A DNA stretch of 64,000 bases from Christiangramia aestuarii (GCF_009735585.1 NZ_VJVW01000003.1:248001-312000); one strand, 5' to 3'. Positions 17,143-26,245 are shown, counted from the stretch's first letter. The notes: a model not told the origin generated them from the sequence alone. Numbers and translations: made by a program.

Positions 17143-19188
17143 ATGAGCGATTTCGTAAATAAGCTTTATAAAAATCAGGCGCTATTTTACAAGGTTTTCC
17201 TGTTTGTGCTTACCTCAGTTTTGATCGTTTACCTCCTGCCAAAAGGAGGGAAATTTAAATATGACATTCCAAAGGGTAAACCATGGCAGTACGAAAACCT
17301 GTATGCACCTTTCGATTTCGCCATCCTGAAGACAGATGAAGAAATAGCTGCCGAACGACAGGATATTTCCAGGTCCCATATTCCTTATTATAATTTCAAT
17401 ACAGAAAAACCGGAGGTGGTCAGGAAAGACGCCCTTCAGGAAGTAAATAATGTTTTCCCAGATACCACCCTAAATGTTTATGAAACCATTATAGATGATT
17501 TTGTAGCCGGGACAGTAGATAAGATCTATGAATTTGGCCTGCTGCAGGAAAGTGACCGTCTGGCCCCAGACCAGCTGGTATATTTGCTTAAAGGGAACGA
17601 AGCTTCAGAAATCGCTTACAAACGAATTTTAAAGCAGGGAGAAATTCGCAGTTTTCTCAATGAAGAAATTTCAAACTCAGGATTTTCTTCCTTTAAAACC
17701 GAATTGCTGGAAGTTTTCTTTAATTCGGTAGAACCTAATGTAACCTTTAATAATGAGCTTACCCAGAAGGAACTGGAAAGCAAGCTGAACAATATTTCCT
17801 ATACACGGGGTATCATAGAGCAGGGAAGTAGGATCATCGCTAAAGGCGAGGTGGTTGAGGGAAATAAATACAACATCCTCAGATCTCTTAAAGCTGAATA
17901 CGAATCTCAGGTTTGGAGCCAGTCTAATTACAACTGGATCATCGTGGGATACAGCACCCTGGTGGCGCTAGCTTTGCTTATGTTGCTGCTGTTCATGCGA
18001 AAATACAGGATCACGATCTTTCAGAATAATGTGAAGGTTACCTTTATCTTCTTCAATATCATCTTTATGGTGATGCTCACCACGCTCGTAGTTAATTTTA
18101 ATATAGACTATGTGTATGTGGTACCGCTATGTATTCTTCCACTTACCCTAAAGGCATTTTTCGATGCCAGGCTGGGACTTTTTACACATGTGATCACGGT
18201 GCTGCTTCTAGGATTTATTGTTCCTAACAGCTACGAATATATGTTCCTGCAGATCATTGCCGGGATCGTAACCATTCTAACCGTAAGTGAACTTTACAAA
18301 AGGGCCAACCTTTTTATATCTGTAGGGCAGATCACCGTGGTCTATATCATTGCTTATTTTGCCTTTACGGTCATCCAGGAGGGGAATATCGATGATATGA
18401 AACCGGAAATATTCCTTACTTTCCTTCTTGGCGGGCTGGCCACCTTATTTGTGCAGCCGCTTATCTACGTTTATGAAAAGATCTTTGGAATGGTGAGCGA
18501 CATGTCGCTGCTGGAACTCTCAGACACCAACTCAAAATTACTGAAAGAGCTTGCAGAAAAGGCGCCTGGAACTTTCCACCATAGCCTTAATGTGGCCAAT
18601 CTTGCCGAAGCAGCCGCGAACGAGATTAATGCCAATGCCATGCTGGCGAGGGTAGGGGCTTTGTACCACGATATCGGGAAAATGCACAATCCTACATATT
18701 TTACCGAGAACCAGACCACTTCGGTTAATTCACACGATGAACTGGCGCCAAGGGAAAGCGCGCAGATCATTATCGAGCACGTGATCAAGGGCATTGAGAT
18801 CGCGAAAAAGAATAACCTGCCAGACAGGGTGATAGATTTTATCAGGACCCATCACGGAACCAGCACGGTCTATTATTTTTATATGAAAGAAAAGGAAGCC
18901 AATGAAACGGCTTCTTCAGAAGATTTCAGGTACCCGGGGCCCATTCCTTTCAGCAAGGAAACAGCCATCTTAATGATGTGTGATAGTGTGGAGGCGGCGA
19001 GTAAAAGTTTGAAGGAGCCAACTTCGGTGCTTATCGATAATTTTGTAGAAAAGATCATCGATAAACAGATGGAGGAGGGGCAGTTCCTGAATTCAAATAT
19101 TACATTCAAAGAGATACAGATGGTAAAGAAGATACTTAAGCGTAAGCTTAAGAACATTTACCATCTGCGAATAGAATATCCTGAATAA
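17143..19188 (+). CDS. 7TM-HD family (PgpH-like) phosphodiesterase
   Basis: About 681 residues. A short cytoplasmic N-terminus and TM1 (residues about 20-37) are followed by a long extracytoplasmic 7TMR-HD sensing domain to about 265, then about seven transmembrane segments (NWIIVGYSTLVALALLMLLL through FLLGGLATLFVQPLIYV), and a C-terminal HD domain. The metal site is complete: HHSLNVANLAEAA at about 478 and YHDIGK with H509-D510. PgpH of this architecture hydrolyses cyclic di-AMP; whether that is the substrate here is inferred from family membership. The start at 17143 is supported by the promoter box. Its stop abuts the convergent GreA-like gene. Confidence 0.9.
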   Translation: MSDFVNKLYKNQALFYKVFLFVLTSVLIVYLLPKGGKFKYDIPKGKPWQYENLYAPFDFAILKTDEEIAAERQDISRSHIPYYNFNTEKPEVVRKDALQEVNNVFPDTTLNVYETIIDDFVAGTVDKIYEFGLLQESDRLAPDQLVYLLKGNEASEIAYKRILKQGEIRSFLNEEISNSGFSSFKTELLEVFFNSVEPNVTFNNELTQKELESKLNNISYTRGIIEQGSRIIAKGEVVEGNKYNILRSLKAEYESQVWSQSNYNWIIVGYSTLVALALLMLLLFMRKYRITIFQNNVKVTFIFFNIIFMVMLTTLVVNFNIDYVYVVPLCILPLTLKAFFDARLGLFTHVITVLLLGFIVPNSYEYMFLQIIAGIVTILTVSELYKRANLFISVGQITVVYIIAYFAFTVIQEGNIDDMKPEIFLTFLLGGLATLFVQPLIYVYEKIFGMVSDMSLLELSDTNSKLLKELAEKAPGTFHHSLNVANLAEAAANEINANAMLARVGALYHDIGKMHNPTYFTENQTTSVNSHDELAPRESAQIIIEHVIKGIEIAKKNNLPDRVIDFIRTHHGTSTVYYFYMKEKEANETASSEDFRYPGPIPFSKETAILMMCDSVEAASKSLKEPTSVLIDNFVEKIIDKQMEEGQFLNSNITFKEIQMVKKILKRKLKNIYHLRIEYPE

Positions 19189-19641
19189 TTAGTGTACTTC
19201 TAGGATCTTGTGTTCTTTACCGTTAAAAGTAAAAGATTCTCCGGCCTTTTTACCTTTCATTTCCTGGTAGATAGGAGCATCGGTAGAAATTGCGTAAACC
19301 GTACTGCCTTCTTCTAAAACGATCTTGCCTAATGCGGCAGAGATGAAATAATAATTCTCTGAAGTTTCTATGACACTGCCAAAATCTATCTGTTCGGTAT
19401 AGTGAGTTTTGTCTATGCGGCTAAGCTTTTCCTTCATCTTCCTGGAGTTATCCAGGTATTCGGCATATTTTTCAAAGTCGTTCAATAACTGTCCCTTACT
19501 ATCATCTTCATCATAATCTGTATGAGCATCGTTATTCTCCATGGACTCGCGTATCTGGTCCATCTCATTCTGGTACTTTTCAATTTGCTTGTTAACCGTG
19601 TCCAGGCATTTATAGAAAAGTTCTTCTTTATTGGCAACCAT
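19189..19641 (-). CDS. GreA/GreB-like elongation factor, small
   Basis: A 150-residue protein with a coiled-coil N-terminal half (LDTVNKQIEKYQNEMDQIRES, LDNSRKMKEKLSRIDK) and a C-terminal FKBP-like domain (IDFGSVIETSENYYFISAALGKIVLEE up to GESFTFNGKEHKILEVH). That layout is the GreA/GreB pattern of factors that enter the RNA polymerase secondary channel. The tip of the coil is acidic (NNDAHTDYDEDDSKG), as in Gre factors that stimulate transcript cleavage. The FKBP half lacks the strict GreA wording, so target and effect are unsure. A second, clearer Gre-type factor is at 62519-63022. Confidence 0.75.
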   Translation of the reverse strand: MVANKEELFYKCLDTVNKQIEKYQNEMDQIRESMENNDAHTDYDEDDSKGQLLNDFEKYAEYLDNSRKMKEKLSRIDKTHYTEQIDFGSVIETSENYYFISAALGKIVLEEGSTVYAISTDAPIYQEMKGKKAGESFTFNGKEHKILEVH

Positions 19642-19764
19642 AATTTTCGATTTTCATTTGAAAATAAAATTACTCAAGCTTCTAGAGCTTACCGAAGATT
19701 TAGGAAATATTTAATATGCCGAAATCCCTATAAGCCTGGAAGGTTATATTATAAAAAAATAAGT

Positions 19765-19804
19765 TTATAAGCTTATAATAATGTTTTATAAGGTTTTAAG
19801 CTTA
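19765..19804. promoter_or_regulatory. Palindromic operator-like repeats before satD
   Basis: TTATAAGCTTATAA (19765-19778) is a perfect 14-base palindrome. A half-site TTATAAG lies at 19786-19792, and a second palindrome TAAGCTTA lies at 19797-19804. They sit immediately upstream of, and partly inside, the spacer of the satD promoter. The satD product has a C-terminal helix-turn-helix, so autoregulation is plausible but unproven. Confidence 0.4.
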
Positions 19805-19811
19805 TTTTTGC

Positions 19812-19819
19812 TATATTTG
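19812..19819 (+). promoter_or_regulatory. -7 box of the satD operon
   Basis: TATATTTG matches TAnnTTTG and ends 3 bases before the ATG at 19823, so the mRNA would be nearly leaderless. This argues against the upstream in-frame start at 19781. Confidence 0.5.
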
Positions 19820-19822
19820 AAT

Positions 19823-20494
19823 ATGTTAGCAGTAATTTCAGCAGACCTTTTGGCCTCTTCCAGTTATCCTAAGGAACTATTGGAAAGGGTAATTCAATCC
19901 CTGAACAGGGAGTTCAACGAGCTCGAAAAGCTTTCCGCAAAGGATACAAAATTCCAGATCTACCGTGGAGACAGTTTTCAGGGCGTGGTACATGCGCCCG
20001 AAATGGCCCTGCTTTTCGCCCTGAGGATAAAAACAGCCATCAATCGCTTACATCTTAAGGATCGCGACACTAATAAGGCCTTTAAACGTGAGGCCGATCT
20101 AAGAATGGCCATTGGGATTGGCACTTCAGATTTTACCAGGGATTCTGTATTGGAATCCAACGGGGAGGCTTTCCAGTTTTCAGGAAGGACCCTGGATGAA
20201 CTGAAAAATGAGAACAGGAAATTAAAATTAAGAACCTCGAATATGGCCGTGAACGGGGAGTTTAATACCTCGTTTTTCCTGTTCGATACATTATCAGATA
20301 AATGGAGTACTGCTTCTGCCGAAGTAATTTATTATCTTTTGAAAGGATTTAAAGAGACCGAGATTGCCGATGAACTGGGAATAAGCCAGTCTGCGGTGAA
20401 CCAGCGGAAAAAAGCTGCGGGATGGGATGCAATCGAAGCTCTCTTAGATCGTTATCAAACTGTCATCTCCCAAGAATTTGTACATGGAAAATAG
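19823..20494 (+). CDS. satD: SatD family protein
   Basis: About 223 residues. The N-terminal part begins MLAVISADLLASSSYP and continues with FQIYRGDSFQGVVHAPEMAL and RMAIGIGTSDFT, a pattern of the SatD family first named for acid adaptation in streptococci. Residues about 160-205 form a helix-turn-helix (AEVIYYLLKGFKETEIADEL followed by GISQSAVNQRKKAAGW). The molecular function of SatD is not known. The gene overlaps the following DUF3307 gene by 11 bases; this pairing recurs across phyla. The start at 19823 is preferred over 19781 because of the promoter box at 19812-19819. The upstream palindromes may be its own operator. Confidence 0.78.
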   Translation: MLAVISADLLASSSYPKELLERVIQSLNREFNELEKLSAKDTKFQIYRGDSFQGVVHAPEMALLFALRIKTAINRLHLKDRDTNKAFKREADLRMAIGIGTSDFTRDSVLESNGEAFQFSGRTLDELKNENRKLKLRTSNMAVNGEFNTSFFLFDTLSDKWSTASAEVIYYLLKGFKETEIADELGISQSAVNQRKKAAGWDAIEALLDRYQTVISQEFVHGK

Positions 20495-21218
20495 CTTTCT
20501 AATTATTTTACAATTATTACTTGCTCACATCATCACAGATTTCGTGATACAGCCCACCAGTTGGGTAAAACATAAAAGAGAATTCAAAGGAAGGTCTAAA
20601 TACTTATATTTTCATGCCTTTCTAGCAGGATTTCTAAGCTTTCTGTTTCTAATGAAACTGGAATGGTGGTATATAGGTGTTTTTATCTCAGTAACTCATT
20701 ATTTCACAGATCTTTGGAAATTGCAGTTTAGCAAGGATAGTCTTAAAATTTTTCTATCAGATCAGGTATTGCACCTGTTCGCTATCCTGGTTGCCTGGCT
20801 GTATCTTACCTCTAATTTCTTTGAGGTAGGCTCGTTTCTGCAACAGTTAATTTCTTCAGAGGCTGCAATGGCTGTGATCGTGGGTTACCTACTGGTGATT
20901 TTCCCTGCCGGATTTCTTGTAGGAAAAGCAACAAAACGCTGGCAGAACGAGGTGGAAGATGACCTGCGGAAGAACAGTCTGGATGCCGCAGGAAGATATA
21001 TTGGGATATTTGAAAGGATCCTGGTACTCACCTTTATCCTCACCACCAATTTTTCAGCCATTGGCTTCCTAATTGCGGCGAAATCTATCCTGCGATTCAG
21101 TGATAAATCTGAAATTGGCGCCAGAAAACAAACAGAATACGTGTTGATAGGCACTCTAATGAGTTTCACCATCACGATCCTGATTGGCTTCCTAGTACGC
21201 CATGTGATGCTCCAGTAA
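20484..21218 (+). CDS. DUF3307 integral membrane protein
   Basis: A polytopic protein of 244 residues with about six hydrophobic segments (IILQLLLAHIITDFVIQ, FHAFLAGFLSFLFLM, VLHLFAILVAWLYLT, AVIVGYLLVIFPAGFLVG, ILVLTFILTTNFSAIGFL, LIGTLMSFTITILIGFLV). The start HIITDFVIQPTSWVKHKR with its charged residues in the first helix, and SVTHYFTDLWK, match DUF3307. Function is unknown. It is translationally coupled to satD (overlap 20484-20494), so the two act in one stress-type operon. The last 27 bases overlap the convergent gene 21192-21599. Confidence 0.85.
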   Translation: MENSFLIILQLLLAHIITDFVIQPTSWVKHKREFKGRSKYLYFHAFLAGFLSFLFLMKLEWWYIGVFISVTHYFTDLWKLQFSKDSLKIFLSDQVLHLFAILVAWLYLTSNFFEVGSFLQQLISSEAAMAVIVGYLLVIFPAGFLVGKATKRWQNEVEDDLRKNSLDAAGRYIGIFERILVLTFILTTNFSAIGFLIAAKSILRFSDKSEIGARKQTEYVLIGTLMSFTITILIGFLVRHVMLQ

Positions 21219-21599
21219 CTGGATATTGCTTTGCAGTCTTTCCCGTACGATATTCATCATACGCTTGTTGAGCGCAGAAGAATTCTGGATGTACCTTTCA
21301 TATTCCTCCAGTGTGAACTGGCCTATGACCATTCCTTTTAAACTATTACGGAATTTGATATCCCTCTGAATGGCATTCTCGACATATTCCATTCTTTTCT
21401 CCAGCTTTAGTTCATAGAACTTGTTCTTGTGCTTCTTGATGTAGTTTCTGAAAACTGCCAGCAAAAGGTCATTTTGAAGTTTAACAATGGGACGAAGGGT
21501 TTCGTTTTGGAAACGTTCATCCTGGCTCATGTTGTTGGTGATTCTTGCAGAAGGAATCTCAGGCCTGAGTTCCTTTAGGTTAATATCTCTCGGATTCAT
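21192..21599 (-). CDS. Conserved hypothetical protein (flavobacterial)
   Basis: A 135-residue, predominantly helical, basic protein without signal peptide or membrane segment. Similar proteins in flavobacteria carry the automatic label glyoxalase, but I see no glyoxalase metal ligands or beta-alpha-beta repeats. The first 40 residues look unstructured; the middle (IVKLQNDLLLAVFRNYIKKH, KLEKRMEYVENAIQRDIKFR) is amphipathic helix. The start at 21599 (MNPRDINLKE) is plausible and no better alternative exists. No function is assigned. Confidence 0.75.
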   Translation of the reverse strand: MNPRDINLKELRPEIPSARITNNMSQDERFQNETLRPIVKLQNDLLLAVFRNYIKKHKNKFYELKLEKRMEYVENAIQRDIKFRNSLKGMVIGQFTLEEYERYIQNSSALNKRMMNIVRERLQSNIQLLEHHMAY

Positions 21600-21769
21600 G
21601 GCAAGTAGTGTTTCTTAAATATAACTATTAAAATAAAAGCATTTACTGTGCCGCATTCTTACTTGTGAACCGTTTATAAACAATGCGCGAGTTAAATCTG
21701 TCTTAATCGGCCCCTTATCTCGTATTCATCTTATTATATTTAAAATAAAAGCAAAAGAAATTTTTACCG

Positions 21770-23122
21770 ATGATAGAATCTAAAAATCCCTATACCGGCG
21801 AAACGCTGGAGAAATTCAAAGAGTTAACCAAGCCACAAATCGAAGAAGCCCTGGAGAAAGCCGATTCCAGGTTCAAAAAATGGAGGAAGACCAGTTTTAA
21901 GGAAAGAGCTGATCTTATGATGAAGGCAGCCGAGGAGCTGAAAAAGAACAAGGAAGAATATGGCCGGGATATAAGTCTCGAAATGGGAAAACCCATCAAA
22001 CAGGCCATTGCCGAGGTAGAGAAATGCGCATGGGTTTGTGAATATTATGCTGAAAATTCTGAAAAGCATCTTTCCAGCAAAACCATTAAAACAGATGCTT
22101 CTGAAAGTTATGTGAGCTACGAGCCGATTGGTGTTGTCCTGGCGGTTATGCCTTGGAATTATCCTTTCTGGCAGGTTTTTAGGTTCGCTGCACCGGCACT
22201 TATGGCGGGAAATATCGGTATCCTGAAGCATGCCAGTAACGTGATGCGTTCAGCAAACAATATTCAAAAAGTTTTTGAGAGAGCAGGATTTCCTGCGGCC
22301 TGTTTCCAGAACCTGGTTCTTAGTAGTAGTAAGATCGAAGATATCATAAAAGATCCCAGGGTTAAAGCGGCAACGCTAACCGGTAGTAAACCAGCTGGTG
22401 CAGCCGTGGCTTCGGCAGCAAGCAGTGAAATTAAAAAATCTGTTCTGGAACTGGGAGGAAGCAATGCGTTGGTAGTATTCAAGGATGCTAATATCGCTGA
22501 AAGTGTGAGCACCTGTGTACAGGCTAGGTTTCAAAATACGGGGCAGAGCTGTATCGCCGGGAAAAGGCTATTGTTGCATAAAAGCATAGCCGAAGAATTC
22601 CTTGAGGAGTTTGTAAGACAAACCAGGGAACTTAAAAGCGGAGATCCTTTAGATGAAGATACATTTATTGGAACTCTGGCCCGGGAAGACCTGGCAAAAG
22701 ACCTGGAAAAGCAGGTGAAGGATTCTGTAAAAGCAGGAGCCAAGATCATCCTTGGAGGCAAGAGGGATAAAGCATATATGGAGCCGACGGTCCTTACCGG
22801 GGTCACCCCCGAAATGAGCATGTTCAAAGAAGAAACCTTTGGACCAGCCATTGGTGTAACCCAGTTTAAAGACGAGAAAGAAGCAGTAGAGCTTGTGAAT
22901 ATGTCAGATTTTGGACTTGGAGTTTCAATTTTTACGGAAGATATGGATTTTGCCAAAAAGCTCGTTCCTGAATTTGAGGATGGGGCGGTTTTCGTGAACG
23001 AACTGGTTAAAAGTGATCCAAGGCTGCCTTTTGGAGGTACCAAAATATCCGGTTATGGCCGGGAACTTTCGGAAGATGGCATTAAGGAGTTCGTAAATAA
23101 GAAAACAGTGTACTTCAAGTAA
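21770..23122 (+). CDS. NAD(P)-dependent succinate-semialdehyde dehydrogenase
   Basis: Aldehyde dehydrogenase of 450 residues. The catalytic Cys is in FQNTGQSCIAGKRL and the general-base Glu in SVLELGGSNALVVF. The compact length and the start IESKNPYTGETLEKF match the GabD/Sad class that oxidises succinate semialdehyde to succinate, often with broader aldehyde use. The GSKPAGAAVAS coenzyme site (after TLTG) and PFGGTKISGYGREL at the end are typical. No gabT transaminase neighbours it. It appears monocistronic. Confidence 0.88.
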   Translation: MIESKNPYTGETLEKFKELTKPQIEEALEKADSRFKKWRKTSFKERADLMMKAAEELKKNKEEYGRDISLEMGKPIKQAIAEVEKCAWVCEYYAENSEKHLSSKTIKTDASESYVSYEPIGVVLAVMPWNYPFWQVFRFAAPALMAGNIGILKHASNVMRSANNIQKVFERAGFPAACFQNLVLSSSKIEDIIKDPRVKAATLTGSKPAGAAVASAASSEIKKSVLELGGSNALVVFKDANIAESVSTCVQARFQNTGQSCIAGKRLLLHKSIAEEFLEEFVRQTRELKSGDPLDEDTFIGTLAREDLAKDLEKQVKDSVKAGAKIILGGKRDKAYMEPTVLTGVTPEMSMFKEETFGPAIGVTQFKDEKEAVELVNMSDFGLGVSIFTEDMDFAKKLVPEFEDGAVFVNELVKSDPRLPFGGTKISGYGRELSEDGIKEFVNKKTVYFK

Positions 23123-23219
23123 GTACTTCTTGTTGTATTAAATCAAAAAAATAGAAGGCAGGCCAGCTTATTCCTGTGCCTGTATATATCAAATAATAAC
23201 CCTAAAACATAAAAATAAT

Positions 23220-23639
23220 ATGTCTAAGCAAAAGATTGCAGTAACTGTAGACAGTGTTGTCTTCTGCAAGATCGAAAATAAGTTCAAAGTATTGCTGATC
23301 CAGCGCAAAAATGACCCGTTCAAAGACCAGTGGGCTTTACCCGGTGGATTTGTAGATGAAAACGAAGACCTTGAAACTGCTGCCAAAAGAGAGCTTCATG
23401 AGGAAACTGGGGTAAAAGTGGATTCCATGCAACAGGTACAGGCGTTCGGAGAACCTGGGAGGGATCCCCGTGGGCACACCATTTCTATTGCTTTTCTATC
23501 CAGAATCTATTGCGAGGAAGAGCTGACCCCTTCAGATGATGCCAAAGCGGCAAAATGGTTTCCTATAGAAGAGCTTCCAGATATGGAACTTGCCTTTGAT
23601 CATGACGAGATCATCAACGTTGCACAGCAATTTTTATAA
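23220..23639 (+). CDS. Nudix hydrolase
   Basis: A 139-residue Nudix protein. The Nudix box is complete: G-x5-E-x7-REUxEExGU appears in GGFVDENEDLETAAKRELHE followed by ETGV. It hydrolyses nucleoside diphosphates linked to another moiety. The early LIQRKNDPFKDQWALPGGF and the later EPGRDPRGHTISIAFL resemble ADP-ribose pyrophosphatase/NrtR-type N domains. There is no C-terminal winged-helix, so it is not a full NrtR regulator. Substrate is not determinable. Confidence 0.9.
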   Translation: MSKQKIAVTVDSVVFCKIENKFKVLLIQRKNDPFKDQWALPGGFVDENEDLETAAKRELHEETGVKVDSMQQVQAFGEPGRDPRGHTISIAFLSRIYCEEELTPSDDAKAAKWFPIEELPDMELAFDHDEIINVAQQFL

Positions 23640-23762
23640 TAAAGATTTTATAGTTGTTTTTTTGCTGACTCCTCAGATTAATCAGGACTTTTTCAGGATT
23701 TCATAAATCTATTCAATCGGCTTTATTGGTAGGAATTTTCTACCTAAATTCGAAATAAAAAC

Positions 23763-24149
23763 ATGAGATTTCATACCAGGAAATGGATCAAACCCGAAGA
23801 TCTTAACCCAAACGGAACCCTTTTCGGTGGCCGTCTTTTAGAATGGATAGATGAGGAATGTGCTCTTTATAGCATAGTTCAGTTAGAGAATCCAAAGACC
23901 GTTACCAAATATATGAGTGAAATAGACTTTAAAAGCTCTGCTCACCAGGGAGATATTGTGGAAATCGGAATAGAGGTCATCAAATTCGGTACTGCTTCCC
24001 TTACGCTTAAATGTGAGGTTAGAAATAAAATGACCAGGGAGTCTATTATTACCATAGATAAGATCGTGATGGTGGCCCTGGATAAGAACGGTAAACCTAA
24101 ACCTCACGGCAAGACTGAGGTAGAGTTCGTGAAAAACAGGCTTAAATAA
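23763..24149 (+). CDS. Acyl-CoA thioesterase (hotdog fold)
   Basis: A 128-residue hotdog protein. It has the YciA/BACH-like features NPNGTLFGGRLLEWIDEECAL, with the catalytic Asp/Glu region in the central helix, and KYMSEIDFKSSAHQGDIVEI. It hydrolyses fatty acyl-CoA to free CoA and fatty acid. It has one domain, normal for bacterial members. It sits 2 bases from the end of the convergent MscS gene. Confidence 0.9.
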   Translation: MRFHTRKWIKPEDLNPNGTLFGGRLLEWIDEECALYSIVQLENPKTVTKYMSEIDFKSSAHQGDIVEIGIEVIKFGTASLTLKCEVRNKMTRESIITIDKIVMVALDKNGKPKPHGKTEVEFVKNRLK

Positions 24150-24151
24150 TA

Positions 24152-25066
24152 TTACTTAGTTCTTTTACCGTTGTCAGGATCTTTCTGAAATTTAACCGGG
24201 AATTCTTTTTCCTTTCCGTATAGCTTTATCTCCTGGATGTCTGCAGGCAGATAATAACCTTTATCCATTAAAGCTTCTTTTACTGTACGTACAACATTCC
24301 CTTTGGTGATGGAGGCCTGCATCCTGAAATCTTTGGTGTCAACCCAGAAATATACCTTTAAATTCACCGTAGAAGTACCGAGTTCGTCCTCTATTACGAA
24401 GTTCACATGCTGCTCATCTTCAATTACCGAGGGCTCTTTTCTTAAAGTATCCATGATTGTTTTCTTTGCCCCGTCGATATTATCTTCATAAGCGATTCCA
24501 ACTCCAAAATTCCAGCGAAAGAACCCATCTTCGGTGTAGTTAGTCACCGGTTTTGTGAGGACATCACTATTGGGAATATAGACATCTTTCCCATCGAAAG
24601 TTTTCAGCTTTGTATACCTGAACTCCAGCGCTTTTACTTTACCGAAATTTTCAGCGATCTCTACCGTATCATTCACATCGAAAGGCCGGTTAAAGGCCAG
24701 AATGATCCCGGAAATAAAGTTTTCCCCGATATCTTTAAAGGCGAATCCCAGTACTACGGCACTTGCTCCGGCAGCAGTGAGTATCCCTGTAGCCACTCCG
24801 CCCAGCCCGGCAGCCTTTAATCCCAGCATGATCCCGGTGATGATAATAAGGAATCTGATGGCTTTTCCCAGGAACCTGCTCATAAGCGGATCTGAGGTCC
24901 TCGCAGAGATCCTCCTGGTCGCGAATCTTCCCAGCCAGATACCAATAAGCACTCCCAGGATAATGATAAGCAGTCCAAGCCCGATACCAGGCAGTTGATC
25001 TATAAAATTCTGATAGAAATTTTGAAAAGATTCCGAGATGTTTTCTCTAGATGCTGAATTCTGCAT
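24152..25066 (-). CDS. MscS-type mechanosensitive channel (small)
   Basis: A 304-residue MscS family protein with three TM segments: FIDQLPGIGLGLLIIILGVL, AIRFLIIITGIMLGLKAAGL and the pore helix GGVATGILTAAGASAVVLGF, which has the Gly/Ala-rich TM3 pattern. The cytoplasmic beta domain follows (NRPFDVNDTVEIAENFGKVK, YIPNSDVLTKPVTNYT). It acts in release of osmolytes during hypo-osmotic shock. It is last in a minus-strand group of four: DUF3817, larger MscS, EEP hydrolase, this gene. Confidence 0.9.
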   Translation of the reverse strand: MQNSASRENISESFQNFYQNFIDQLPGIGLGLLIIILGVLIGIWLGRFATRRISARTSDPLMSRFLGKAIRFLIIITGIMLGLKAAGLGGVATGILTAAGASAVVLGFAFKDIGENFISGIILAFNRPFDVNDTVEIAENFGKVKALEFRYTKLKTFDGKDVYIPNSDVLTKPVTNYTEDGFFRWNFGVGIAYEDNIDGAKKTIMDTLRKEPSVIEDEQHVNFVIEDELGTSTVNLKVYFWVDTKDFRMQASITKGNVVRTVKEALMDKGYYLPADIQEIKLYGKEKEFPVKFQKDPDNGKRTK

Positions 25067-25129
25067 TTTTTGGCTTTGCTTAAATTTAAAGATTAGCCAA
25101 TACAGAATGTACTAAGAAAATGTTAGTTT

Positions 25130-26233
25130 TTATTGATTACTGGAGCCATTCTGGCCTTTTTCGGCATTTTCCTTCTCTTCATCGGCGATCTGTTCCCTGG
25201 CATTCTTGATGCGGTTCTCACTTGCCGGTTCTGGTTTTTGTTCTGCAGCCAGCTCCGGTTGCAGGTATAATTCAGCATAAAAAGGAAAATGATCAGATTT
25301 GATATCACTGCCAATATCGATGTTCTTCACCCTGAATTCTTCTGAAACGAAGATATGGTCCAGCGACCAGCGAATGATAAAGCTTTTCGCATTAAAAGTG
25401 TTGTAAAAGCTACGCCCTTTGCGAACGTCCAGCAACTGCCCGATGCTCTGGAACATGCTGGTGGTATGAGACCAGGCCACATCGTTAAAATCTCCTATCA
25501 CCACCACTGGGATCTCCGAGTCCATAGCCTCCAGGGCCGTTTTCATCATTTCGGCATCCCGGTCTGTTGAAGAGGGATTGTGCTGCGGCATAGGCGGAGT
25601 AGGGTGAATGGCATGTAATTGTATTCTGTCGCCAGATCTAAGTTCGATCTCTGAGTGTATGGAAGGGATGCTATCGTCTACCACGTACTTTACCTGCGGA
25701 TTTATAAGTCTCAATTTGGAATAGAGTATCATTCCGTAGGTATTATCCAGAGGAACCTCCACTTTATAAGGATAATCCGTTCCTAATCCAGCTTTTATGG
25801 CTTCATTCCACTTTGTATCGGTTTCAGTGAAAACTGCAACATCAGGATTTAATTTTTTCATTTCTTCAACCAGCAGGCCGGTTTCTTTATTCTTCTGAAG
25901 TACATTAGAGGTAAGTAGCTTGAAACCTGTACTCTCGTTAACTTCAGCCGTTGGTTCCCCCACATCGTAGGGAGCGAAAGGAGTATAAGGATAGATCTTG
26001 GCGAACTGAAAGATAAAACAGGCCACCAGAACACCCATAAATGCATAATCCCTCCATGACCGTATCTCGAACCTGAAAAAATAGGCTGCGATTGCGGTTA
26101 GGGTAAGTAGGGTAAGCTGAATATGCGGATAGTCGAAAACCCTTATCCACCAGTAATCGGCGGCAATTAGTGGAATTAGTGTGATAACTACTGCCAGGAT
26201 ACCGAAGCCCTGAAGGAAAGGTTTTAATTTCAT
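25130..26233 (-). CDS. Endonuclease/exonuclease/phosphatase family protein
   Basis: A 367-residue protein with three N-terminal TM helices (GFGILAVVITLIPLIAADYW, IQLTLLTLTAIAAYFF, YAFMGVLVACFIFQFAKI) and an EEP catalytic domain facing the periplasm. Metal and catalytic residues are visible: TSNVLQKN start, PDVAVFTETD, LHAIHPTPP, VIGDFNDVAWS and the final IKSDHFPFYAEL. EEP members cleave phosphodiester bonds in nucleic acids or lipids; the membrane anchor suggests extracytoplasmic substrate. The C-terminal tail (about 40 residues, E/K/Q-rich) is low complexity. It lies between two MscS genes, only 12 bases after the upstream one. Confidence 0.88.
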   Translation of the reverse strand: MKLKPFLQGFGILAVVITLIPLIAADYWWIRVFDYPHIQLTLLTLTAIAAYFFRFEIRSWRDYAFMGVLVACFIFQFAKIYPYTPFAPYDVGEPTAEVNESTGFKLLTSNVLQKNKETGLLVEEMKKLNPDVAVFTETDTKWNEAIKAGLGTDYPYKVEVPLDNTYGMILYSKLRLINPQVKYVVDDSIPSIHSEIELRSGDRIQLHAIHPTPPMPQHNPSSTDRDAEMMKTALEAMDSEIPVVVIGDFNDVAWSHTTSMFQSIGQLLDVRKGRSFYNTFNAKSFIIRWSLDHIFVSEEFRVKNIDIGSDIKSDHFPFYAELYLQPELAAEQKPEPASENRIKNAREQIADEEKENAEKGQNGSSNQ

Positions 26234-26245
26234 AATTTCATTGGG

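Noticed and set aside
21192-21599. Annotation of this gene as glyoxalase
   Set aside because: No glyoxalase metal ligands or fold repeats; the label probably comes from automatic transfer.
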